From contig NZ_AOHO01000071.1 of NCBI RefSeq assembly GCF_000342005.1, positions 144,365 to 208,364 of the forward strand: DNA of 64,000 bases, written 5' to 3'. Below the pieces are notes generated by a model. The model did no database searches, was not told the DNA's origin, and worked only from the letters and a program-made list of their open reading frames with translations. Origin of the DNA: Amycolatopsis decaplanina DSM 44594. GTDB taxonomy: Bacteria; Actinomycetota; Actinomycetes; Mycobacteriales; Pseudonocardiaceae. Shown in pieces: positions 16,557 to 23,785 of this stretch (position 1 is its first letter; every line of letters starts with the position of its first letter). The position numbers and the translations under genes are program-made.

Positions 16557-17889
16557 CGGAGATCGGATCGTCATCGTCGGCGCGGGCGTCGCCGGGCTCC
16601 GCTCCGCGGAACGGTTGCGGGAACTCGGTTTCGACGGCGAGATCGTGCTGGTCGGCGACGAGCCGCGGAAGCCGTACCACCGGCCGATGGTGTCGAAGGA
16701 ACTCATCACCGGCGGGGTGAAACCGGTGGCCGCGAGCCTGGAACCGTATCTCGACCTGGACGTCCACTGGCGGCTCGGCACCCGCGCGACCCGGCTCGAC
16801 ACCAAGGAGCGCACGGTGCACCTGCCGGGCGGGGAATCCCTTTGGTACGACGGGTTGATCATCGCGACCGGCGTGTACCCACGGCATCTCCCGGGATCGC
16901 CGCGCCACGACCCCCGGGTCCGTGTGCTGCGCACCGTGGAGGATTCACTGGCCGTCCGGCGGGCTTTGGGGAACAGCAACAAGTCCGTCGTGGTGATCGG
17001 CAGCGGCCTGATCGGGAACGAGTTCGCCGCGTCGATGCGGTACATGGGCCGGGACGTCACGCTCATCGGCCACGCGAAGGCGCCTTTGCACCGCTTCGGG
17101 GAGCGGATCGCGTCGGCGCTCACCAAGGAACATCAGCACCATCGCGCCAAACTGGCGATGAACACCGAGGTGCGGAACTGGATCAGCACCAAGGAGACGG
17201 TCGGGCTGCACCTGACCAACAACCAGTTCCTGGTGGCCAGCTGCGTGGTGCTCTCGATCGGCAGCGTGCCGGCCGTGGACTGGCTGCGTGGTTCGGAGCT
17301 GACCATCGACGACGGTGTCCTGTGCGAATCGACCCTGTTCGCCACCGGGGCGGAGGACGTCGTGGTCGCCGGCGACGTCGCGAAATGGCCGAACCTGCGA
17401 ATCGACGAGATCCCGCGTCGGGTCGAGCACTGGATGAACGGCGTCGAATCCGGGCGCGCGGCGGCGGAAAGCCTGATGCTGGGCCGGGGCAACGCGCGGC
17501 CGTACACGCCGCTCCCCCGCGCCTGGTCGTCCCTGTACGACGCACGGTTGCAGACCGCCGGGATGCCGTCGCTGGGCAAGGACACGATCGAACTCTCCGA
17601 CGGGGTCACCGGTTTCGTCCGCGACGGCAGGCTCATCGGCGCGGCGGGCTGGGACCGGCCGAAGGCGATGATCCACTGGACCGCCGAACTCGACCGGCGG
17701 CTGCCGGTGCCCGAGCCGGTGTTCCCCGCGCCCGTTCCCGTGCCCGCTCTCGCCGAGCCGTCGCTCGCGGCGACGCCGATCGGGGAGGACATCCTGGCCC
17801 CGTTCGAGCGGGACTTCCTGTCCGACACCCCGACCGAGGCCGTTCCCGCCCCGGAGAAGATGCCCTGGGCTCGCGTTCCCGCCGGGTGA
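16549..17889 (+). CDS. FAD-dependent ferredoxin reductase
   Basis: A 446-aa pyridine nucleotide-disulfide-type reductase. FAD motif IVIVGAGVAGLRSAE at residues 7-21, NAD(P) motif VVVIGSGLIGNEFA near 148, and the second FAD motif EDVVVAGDVAKWPN near 270. The C-terminal domain is that of ferredoxin reductases; a proline-rich tail of about 60 residues follows. It is the last gene of the redox operon and ends before a strong hairpin. It most likely passes electrons from NAD(P)H to the ferredoxin encoded just upstream. Confidence 0.87.
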   Translation: MSDGDRIVIVGAGVAGLRSAERLRELGFDGEIVLVGDEPRKPYHRPMVSKELITGGVKPVAASLEPYLDLDVHWRLGTRATRLDTKERTVHLPGGESLWYDGLIIATGVYPRHLPGSPRHDPRVRVLRTVEDSLAVRRALGNSNKSVVVIGSGLIGNEFAASMRYMGRDVTLIGHAKAPLHRFGERIASALTKEHQHHRAKLAMNTEVRNWISTKETVGLHLTNNQFLVASCVVLSIGSVPAVDWLRGSELTIDDGVLCESTLFATGAEDVVVAGDVAKWPNLRIDEIPRRVEHWMNGVESGRAAAESLMLGRGNARPYTPLPRAWSSLYDARLQTAGMPSLGKDTIELSDGVTGFVRDGRLIGAAGWDRPKAMIHWTAELDRRLPVPEPVFPAPVPVPALAEPSLAATPIGEDILAPFERDFLSDTPTEAVPAPEKMPWARVPAG

Positions 17890-17940
17890 CCCGGGATCGC
17901 GAACGGACCGGGGCCGCGCGCGGCGGCCGCGGTCCCCTCA

Positions 17941-17980
17941 GGTGGCGGTGGGTCGCCGGGCCACCGCACCCACCGCCACC
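17941..17980 (+). terminator. GC-rich terminator of the redox operon
   Basis: GGTGGCGGTGGGT (17941-17953) pairs exactly with ACCCACCGCCACC (17968-17980) around a 14-nt loop, 51 bp after the reductase stop. No T-run follows. Confidence 0.65.
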
Positions 17981-18215
17981 CCTGGGGACGCCGGAAGGTA
18001 CCGGGACCGACAGTGATTCGGGCTCCGTCGGTACCGCCCTCCAGAGTCCCCGTATCCGGTCGGGGCCCTTTCAGGCTTGACTCACCTGGGAGGGCCCTGA
18101 TCCATGACCTCATAAGTGACAGGGACGGTTCTGGCGTACCGGTATTCGCTTACCTACTGGACCTGACCCGATCTTGGTGCCGCCGTGTGTCGGTCGCCGG
18201 GTTTGAGTGGCACAG

Positions 18216-18272
18216 CCTTGATCAACGGAGGATTCGGGACGTTGAGCGTCCCGGATCTTCCGTTGATCAAGG
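18216..18272. repeat. 26-bp hairpin sharing a conserved apex
   Basis: Arms 18216-18241 and 18247-18272 pair along their full length if two G:U pairs are allowed; the loop is 5 nt. The apex GGGACGTTGAGCGTCCC resembles those of the next hairpin and of the one at 2176-2216, while the lower arms are unrelated. The region 17890-18427 (538 bp) holds only these hairpins and the terminator; I see no gene in it. Confidence 0.7.
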
Positions 18273-18293
18273 TCCGGAACCGGGATCACCTCG

Positions 18294-18342
18294 CGTCGAT
18301 GAAGGAATCGGGACGTTGAGTGTCCTGATTCCTTCATCGACG
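18294..18342. repeat. 21-bp hairpin sharing a conserved apex
   Basis: Arms 18294-18314 and 18322-18342 pair with one G:U, around the 7-nt loop GTTGAGT. The apex GGGACGTTGAGTGTCC matches the preceding hairpin, 21 bp away, but the lower arms (GATGAAGGAATC and its complement) are different. Confidence 0.7.
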
Positions 18343-18427
18343 GTCCCGATACCCGCTGGGATCGTCGCCTTCGTGCAGGTCGGCAGCCCGCACCTCACAT
18401 CAGCAGCAGGGGCACCGTGTTCACCAC

Positions 18428-18880
18428 TCACGAGGACGGCGGCTTCACCACCACGGTGTCGTCCGGCCCGACGACACGCCCGTCCGAGGCCCGGACCTCG
18501 AGCCCGCGTAAAGGACGACCGCCCTCGCGGTCCACCAGTTCCGACCGCGGCTCCCCCTCGGGGAAGAAGTGCGTCTCGCCCCATTGCCGCAGCGCGACGA
18601 TCACCGGGAACAGGTCGCGCCCCTTCGGCGTCAGGACGTACTCGCTGTAGGTGCTCCCGTCCGACGCCGGGACCATGTCGAGCACCCCGTGTCCGACGAG
18701 CGCTCGCAGCCGGGCGGACAGGATGTTCTTCGCGACGCCCAGGCTGCGCTGGAACTCCCCGAAGCGGCGGACGCCGTCGAAGGCGTCGCGCACGATCAGG
18801 AGTGACCACCAGTCGCCGATCGTGTCGACCGAGCGCGCCACCGGGCACGGAGCTTCGTCGAACGTCGTTCGCTTCACCAT
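18428..18880 (-). CDS. HxlR-family transcriptional regulator
   Basis: A 150-aa winged-helix regulator. The HxlR signature is clear: CPVARSVDTIGDWWSLLIVRDAFDGVRRFGEFQRSLGVAKNILSARLRALV (residues about 12-62), followed by YVLTPKGRDLFPVIVALRQWG. A Cys at residue 12 sits where some HxlR proteins sense oxidants or electrophiles. It diverges from an MFS transporter gene 68 bp away and probably controls it. Confidence 0.9.
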   Translation of the reverse strand: MVKRTTFDEAPCPVARSVDTIGDWWSLLIVRDAFDGVRRFGEFQRSLGVAKNILSARLRALVGHGVLDMVPASDGSTYSEYVLTPKGRDLFPVIVALRQWGETHFFPEGEPRSELVDREGGRPLRGLEVRASDGRVVGPDDTVVVKPPSS

Positions 18881-18897
18881 GGTTGCATCTTACAACC
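18881..18897. promoter_or_regulatory. Candidate HxlR operator
   Basis: GGTTG-N7-CAACC is an inverted repeat right before the HxlR start codon, in the gap shared with the transporter gene. HxlR regulators commonly bind such repeats; the assignment is inference. Confidence 0.4.
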
Positions 18898-18948
18898 GGA
18901 GTGCTCTACCGTCCGAGTGGTAGCAAGTTGAAACCATCTGGAGGGTCT

Positions 18949-20091
18949 GTGCACCGCGGTGTCGTCCTGTTGTTCGCCGTGGCCGCCGGGACGGCCGTCG
19001 CCACGATCTACTTCGCCCAGCCGTTGCTCGTCACGATGGGCGCCGATCTCGGCATCGCCGCGTCGACCGTGGGCGGCATCGTCACGCTCACACAGCTCGG
19101 CTACGGCCTTGGCCTGTTCCTCCTGGTCCCGCTCGGCGACCTGCTCGACCGGCGGCGGCTCGTCGTCGGCCAGCTGACACTGCTCGCGATCGCCGAACTG
19201 GTCGCCGCGACCGCCGCGAACGGCGTGGTGCTGTTCGCCGGGATGGCGGCGATCGGCGTGCTCGCGGTGGTCACGCAACTCCTGGTCGCCTTCGCGGCGT
19301 CGCTGGCCGATCCCGCCGAGCGCGGGCGCGTGGTCGGTCTCGTGACGACCGGCGTCGTCCTCGGGATCCTGCTCGCGCGCACCGTGTCCGGCACGCTGGC
19401 CGACCTCGGCGGCTGGCGCGCGGTGTACGTCGTGTCCGCGGGCGTGACCGTGCTGATCGCGATCGTGCTGTATCGCGTCCTTCCCGCCACAGCTGGAGGA
19501 AAGGCCATGACCTACGGGCGGTTGCTGCGGTCCACGTTGTCCCTCTTTGCCGAGGAACCCGTCTTCCGGATGCGCGGCACGCTCGCGCTGCTGATCTTCG
19601 CCGCGTTCGGCACCTTGTGGAGTTCGGTCGCTTTGCCGCTCACCGAGGACGGTCTGTCACACACCGCCATCGGTGCGTTCGGCCTGGCCGGGGCCGCGGG
19701 CGCGCTGGCGGCGGCGCCCGCCGGGCGGCTCGCCGACCGCGGCCGGGCGCGGTGGACGACCGGGTTCGCGCTCGGACTGCTCCTGCTGTCGTGGGTGCCG
19801 CTGGGGTTCACCCGCGCGTCGCTGTGGGCCTTGGCGGCGGGCGCGATCCTGTTCGACCTCGCCGTCCAGGCCGTGCACGTCACGAGCCAGACCTTGATCT
19901 ACCCGCTCCGGCCGGACGCCGGCAGCAGGCTGATCGGCGGGTACATGATTTTCTACTCGGTCGGCAGCGGCCTGGGCGCCATCGGCTCGACCGCCGTCTA
20001 CGCCGTCGCGGGCTGGACCGGCGTCTGCCTGCTCGGCGCGACGTTCAGCGCAGTGGCACTCGCCGTGTGGAGCGTCAGAGCCGCTCGATGA
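18949..20091 (+). CDS. MFS transporter
   Basis: A 380-aa major facilitator with about 12 hydrophobic helices. The loop 2-3 motif is present as PLGDLLDRRRLV near residue 60, and the matching loop in the second half is APAGRLADRGRARW. It resembles YnfM/AraJ-like drug or sugar exporters. The GTG at 18949 follows GGAGGG. It is divergent from the HxlR regulator, a common arrangement for efflux under a sensor. Its last 17 bp overlap the convergent end of fadA6. Confidence 0.87.
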   Translation: MHRGVVLLFAVAAGTAVATIYFAQPLLVTMGADLGIAASTVGGIVTLTQLGYGLGLFLLVPLGDLLDRRRLVVGQLTLLAIAELVAATAANGVVLFAGMAAIGVLAVVTQLLVAFAASLADPAERGRVVGLVTTGVVLGILLARTVSGTLADLGGWRAVYVVSAGVTVLIAIVLYRVLPATAGGKAMTYGRLLRSTLSLFAEEPVFRMRGTLALLIFAAFGTLWSSVALPLTEDGLSHTAIGAFGLAGAAGALAAAPAGRLADRGRARWTTGFALGLLLLSWVPLGFTRASLWALAAGAILFDLAVQAVHVTSQTLIYPLRPDAGSRLIGGYMIFYSVGSGLGAIGSTAVYAVAGWTGVCLLGATFSAVALAVWSVRAAR

Positions 20092-21226
20092 TCGTGACGT
20101 TCGCCGTTCCGCCGCCTTCGCACATCGTCTGCAGCCCGTAGCGCCCGCCTCGCCGCTCGAGTTCGTGCAGCAGGGTCGCGAACAGTTTCGTTCCGGTCGC
20201 CCCGATGGGATGACCGAGCGCGATCCCGCCGCCGTTGACGTTGACGCGGTCCGGATCGGCGCCCGTCTCCTCGATCCACGCCAGGACGACGCTCGCGAAC
20301 GCCTCGTTGACCTCGAACAGGTCGATGTCGTCGATGCTCAGCCCGGTCTTCCGCAGCGCGTGCGCGGTCGCCGGGATGGGCCCGGTCAGCATCCACACCG
20401 GATCGGCCGCCCGCACGGAAAGGTGATGGATCCTGGCGCGCGGGGTCAGTCCGTGTTCCCCGACGAACTTCTCCGACGCGATGAGCGTCGCGCTGGCGCC
20501 GTCCGAGATCTGGCTGGCCACGGCCGCCGTGATGCGCGAACCCTCGCTCAGCGGTTTCAGCCCGGCCATCCGTTCCATGCTGGTGTCGCGCCTGGGCCCC
20601 TCGTCCAAGGCGACACCGGCGAACGGTGTGATCTCGGCGGCGAACCGGCCTTCGTCGATGGCCGCGATCGCCCGCTGATGACTGCGGAAGGCGAACTCCT
20701 CCATCGCCTCACGGGTCAGATCCCAGTGTTCGGCGATCATGTCGGCGCTGCGGAACTGCGAGACCTCGACACTGCCGTACCGCTCTTGCCAGCCCTTCGA
20801 GCCGGAGAACGGATCGTCGAAGCCGTACTCACGCCCGGCCAGCATCGCCGCGCTGATCGGGATGGCGCTCATGTTCTGCACGCCGCCGGCGAGCACGAGG
20901 TCCATCGTCCCGGACAACACCGCCTGCGCGGCGAAGTGCACGGCCTGCTGACTCGAACCGCACTGTCTGTCGACCGTCACGCCCGGCACTTGGTGACCGA
21001 ACCCCGCCGCGAGCCACGCGGTGCGCGCGATGTTCCCGGACTGCGGCCCCAGCGTGTCGCAGCAGCCGAGGATGACGTCGTCGACCAGGTCGGCGTCGAC
21101 GCCCGCTCGTTCGACGACGGCCTGGATGACGTGGGCGCCGAGGTCTGCGGAATGGACGCCGCTGAGCGCTCCCCCGCGTTTGCCGACAGGGGTCCGGACC
21201 GCGTCCAGTACATAAGCTTCAGCCAC
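20075..21226 (-). CDS. fadA6: FadA6, thiolase of the HIP pathway
   Basis: A 383-aa thiolase. Nucleophile Cys in DRQCGSSQQ (near residue 89), GHPIG near 340 and C in QTMCEGGG near the C-terminus form the catalytic set. FadA6 cleaves the ring-opened product of IpdAB to give smaller CoA esters. It is the last gene of fadE30-ipdF-kstR2-fadA6, overlapping kstR2 by 8 bp. The same neighbourhood exists in Mycobacterium (Rv3556c next to kstR2). Confidence 0.92.
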   Translation of the reverse strand: MAEAYVLDAVRTPVGKRGGALSGVHSADLGAHVIQAVVERAGVDADLVDDVILGCCDTLGPQSGNIARTAWLAAGFGHQVPGVTVDRQCGSSQQAVHFAAQAVLSGTMDLVLAGGVQNMSAIPISAAMLAGREYGFDDPFSGSKGWQERYGSVEVSQFRSADMIAEHWDLTREAMEEFAFRSHQRAIAAIDEGRFAAEITPFAGVALDEGPRRDTSMERMAGLKPLSEGSRITAAVASQISDGASATLIASEKFVGEHGLTPRARIHHLSVRAADPVWMLTGPIPATAHALRKTGLSIDDIDLFEVNEAFASVVLAWIEETGADPDRVNVNGGGIALGHPIGATGTKLFATLLHELERRGGRYGLQTMCEGGGTANVTIIERL

Positions 21227-21824
21227 GGCGCTTCCTTGTCTTCGTCGCGATGCCGTCCAGCAGGATCCCGAGGTACTGCTGCGCGACGTCGTCCGCGCTC
21301 AGCCTGCCGCCGGGGTTGTACCAGCGCACCGCCACCCAGACGGTGTCACGGATGAACCGGTAGGTGAGTTCGACGTCGAGGTCCTCACGGAACACGCCCG
21401 CCGCGATGCCGTCGGTGAGAATCCCGTTCCACAGTTTGCGGAACTCGGTGTTGCGGTCGTTGAGGTAGCCGAAGCGCGGCAACAGCATCAGGTGCTTCGC
21501 CTCGGACTGGTAGATCGCCACCTCGGCGGGCCGCCGGTGAATGGATTCGAACGAAGCCACGACGACGGCTTCGAGCGTTTCCCGAGGGCCTTTCCCTTCC
21601 GCGACGATCTCGGCGTACGCGCCGAAGAGTTCGTCGAGGAAGCCGGTGAGGATCTCGTCGGCCATCGACTCCTTCGAGTCGAAATGGTGGTAAAGGCTGC
21701 CCGAAAGGATGCCCGCCGCGTCCGCGATGTCCCGCACGGTGGTGGAGACGTAACCGCGCTCGGCGAACAGCTTCGCCGCCAGGGCGAGCAGTTCGGCGCG
21801 GCGGGACCCTGGACTGGCTTTCAT
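21219..21824 (-). CDS. kstR2: KstR2, TetR-type repressor of HIP catabolism
   Basis: A 201-aa TetR regulator. The HTH lies in TTVRDIADAAGILSGSLYHHFDSKESM (about residues 27-53), word for word close to mycobacterial KstR2. The ligand domain ends with YRFIRDTVWVAVRWYNPGGRLSADDVAQQYLGILLDGI, again typical. KstR2 is released from DNA by HIP-CoA, made by FadD3. The start is the ATG at 21824, with GAGG five bases before it. It lies inside the operon it should repress. Confidence 0.94.
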   Translation of the reverse strand: MKASPGSRRAELLALAAKLFAERGYVSTTVRDIADAAGILSGSLYHHFDSKESMADEILTGFLDELFGAYAEIVAEGKGPRETLEAVVVASFESIHRRPAEVAIYQSEAKHLMLLPRFGYLNDRNTEFRKLWNGILTDGIAAGVFREDLDVELTYRFIRDTVWVAVRWYNPGGRLSADDVAQQYLGILLDGIATKTRKRRG

Positions 21825-21831
21825 TGCTACC

Positions 21832-22599
21832 TCACGCATGCTGGGAACTCACGGACACGACCTCGCCGGTGAGGTACGACGAGTACTCACTGGCGAGGAA
21901 CACCATCACATTCGCCACCTCCCAGGGTTCCGCCGCCCTCCCCGACACCTCGCGCGCGGTGAGTTCGGCGAGCAGGTCCTCGCTGGTCACCTTGGCCAGG
22001 AACGGATGCATCGCCAGGCTCGGCGCGACCGCGTTGACCCTGATGCCGTGTTCGGCGACGTCCACGGCCGAGCACCGGGTGAGCGCCATGACACCCGCCT
22101 TCGCGGCCGCGTAGTGGGCCTGCCCGGCCTGTGCGCGCCACCCGATCACGGACGCGTTGTTGACGATCGCCCCGCCGCCGCCCTGCGCGATGAACCGGTT
22201 CACCGCGGCCCTCGTCGCGCGGAACGTACCGTTGAGGGTCACGTCGACGACCCGGGCCCATTCGTCGTCCGCCATGTCCACAATGGACTTGGTGCCGCCG
22301 AGCCCGGCGTTGTTGATGAGCACGTCGATACGGCCATAGCGCGCGGCTGCTCCGTCGATGAGCGCTTGTACTTGTTCTTCCCGGGTGACGTCACAGGGAA
22401 TCGCGTGGACGTCGCCGAGTTCGGCCGCCTTCTCGCCGAGGCGCCGCTCGTGCCAGTCGCTGATCACGACACGGGCGCCCTCTTCCAGCGCGCGTCGCGC
22501 CACCGCGGAACCGATCCCGGTGCCGGCCGCCGCCGTCACCACGACCACCTTGTCCCGCAGGAGGTTCGCCCCCTCGGGGTACTTCGGCACCGGGATCAC
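21832..22599 (-). CDS. ipdF: IpdF, HIP-pathway short-chain dehydrogenase
   Basis: A 255-aa SDR with TAAAGTGIGSAVARRA as the nucleotide loop, NNAGLGG near residue 93, NNASVIG as the serine strand and YAAAK as the catalytic pair. IpdF oxidises the hydroxyl of hydroxy-HIP-CoA in the mycobacterial pathway. Its GTG start overlaps the fadE30 stop by four bases; kstR2 begins 7 bp after its stop. Confidence 0.9.
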   Translation of the reverse strand: MIPVPKYPEGANLLRDKVVVVTAAAGTGIGSAVARRALEEGARVVISDWHERRLGEKAAELGDVHAIPCDVTREEQVQALIDGAAARYGRIDVLINNAGLGGTKSIVDMADDEWARVVDVTLNGTFRATRAAVNRFIAQGGGGAIVNNASVIGWRAQAGQAHYAAAKAGVMALTRCSAVDVAEHGIRVNAVAPSLAMHPFLAKVTSEDLLAELTAREVSGRAAEPWEVANVMVFLASEYSSYLTGEVVSVSSQHA

Positions 22600-23714
22600 G
22601 GTCGCACCTCCCTTGGCAGGCCGAGCACCCGCTCGGCGATGACGTTGCGCTGGATTTCGTTGGAGCCGCCATAGATCGTGTCGGCCCGGGTGAAGAGGAA
22701 GAGCCGTTGCCAGGCGTCGAGTCCGTCTTCCGCGAGCATGCCCCGCGCGCCGCGGACGAGCATCGCCAGTTCGCCGAGGTCGCGGTGCCAGTTCGCCCAG
22801 ACCAGCTTGGACACTTCGGCCACGCCCGGTGACGAGTCGCCGAGGGTGCGGATCGCCTGCGCCCGCATGACCTCCAGGCCGACCCAGGCGCGGTCGATCC
22901 GTTCGGCGATCACCGGGTCGTCCGGCGCGATCCTGGTGAGTTCTTCGAGTTCCCGGCGGAAGCCGACCTGCTGTCCGAGCGTCGCGACGCCGCGTTCGAA
23001 GGCGAGCGTGCCCATCGCCACGCGCCAGCCGTCGCCGGGCTCACCGACGACGAGGTCTTTCGCCGTGCGGGCCCCGTCGAAGAAGACTTCGTTGAACTCC
23101 GAAGTCCCGGTGAGCTGCTGGATCGGGCGGACCTCGATCCCCGGCTGCCGCATCGGGACGAGCAAATAGGACAGTCCTTTGTGGCGTTTCGAACCGGGCT
23201 CGGTGCGGGCGAGGACGAAACACCAGTCGGCCACGTGCGCGAGAGACGTCCACACTTTCTGGCCGTTCAGCACCCATTCGTCGCCTTCGAGGGTCGCCGT
23301 GGTCGACACCGCGGCGAGGTCGGACCCGGCGCCGGGTTCGGAATAGCCCTGGCACCACAGTTCGTCGACGGCCACGATCGGGGGCAGGAAACGTTTCCGC
23401 TGTTCCGGTGTGCCGAAAGCGATCAGGGTGGGACCGAGGAGTTCCTGTGCCAGATGACTCACCCTCGCCGGCGCGCCCGCTCGCGCGTACTCCTCGTGGA
23501 AGACGACCTGCTGTTCGAGGGTCGCGCCCCGGCCGCCGTGCTCGACCGGCCAGCCGACGCAGGTCCAGCCCGCCGCGGCGAGCCGCCGCTCCCACTCCAC
23601 GCGTTCGCCGAAGGCCTCGTGTTCCCGGCCGGGACCGCCCAAGCCGCGCAGTTCCGGCGGCAGGTTTTCCGCCAGCCAGGTGCGCACACGGTCACGGAAA
23701 CCGTCCTGAGCCAC
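22596..23714 (-). CDS. fadE30: FadE30, HIP-CoA dehydrogenase
   Basis: A 372-aa acyl-CoA dehydrogenase that acts on HIP-CoA or its close derivative. Substrate/FAD motifs: WCQGYSEPGAGSDLAAVST near residue 120, NGQKVWTSLAHVADWCFVLART, and the C-terminal DTIYGGSNEIQRNVIAERVLGLPRE. The GTG at 23714 follows GAGGAGG. It heads the left arm of a divergent pair with fadD3 over a perfect KstR2 site. Confidence 0.92.
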   Translation of the reverse strand: MAQDGFRDRVRTWLAENLPPELRGLGGPGREHEAFGERVEWERRLAAAGWTCVGWPVEHGGRGATLEQQVVFHEEYARAGAPARVSHLAQELLGPTLIAFGTPEQRKRFLPPIVAVDELWCQGYSEPGAGSDLAAVSTTATLEGDEWVLNGQKVWTSLAHVADWCFVLARTEPGSKRHKGLSYLLVPMRQPGIEVRPIQQLTGTSEFNEVFFDGARTAKDLVVGEPGDGWRVAMGTLAFERGVATLGQQVGFRRELEELTRIAPDDPVIAERIDRAWVGLEVMRAQAIRTLGDSSPGVAEVSKLVWANWHRDLGELAMLVRGARGMLAEDGLDAWQRLFLFTRADTIYGGSNEIQRNVIAERVLGLPREVRP

Positions 23715-23760
23715 GCCTGCCTCCTCTAGCCAAACCAGAGCCTGCTGCGTAGGCTACCCT

Positions 23761-23774
23761 ACCAAGCACTTGCT
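23761..23774. promoter_or_regulatory. Perfect KstR2 operator between fadE30 and fadD3
   Basis: ACCAAGCACTTGCT matches AnCAAGnnCTTGnT at every fixed position. It lies 47 bp from the fadE30 start and 12 bp from the fadD3 start, so one site can block both operons. Confidence 0.93.
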
Positions 23775-23785
23775 AGGGAGGCTCG

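Noticed and set aside
18013..18948. A 312-codon N-terminal extension of the MFS transporter.
   Set aside because: It runs through the hairpins and antisense over the HxlR gene; the GTG at 18949 has GGAGGG and starts the first membrane helix.
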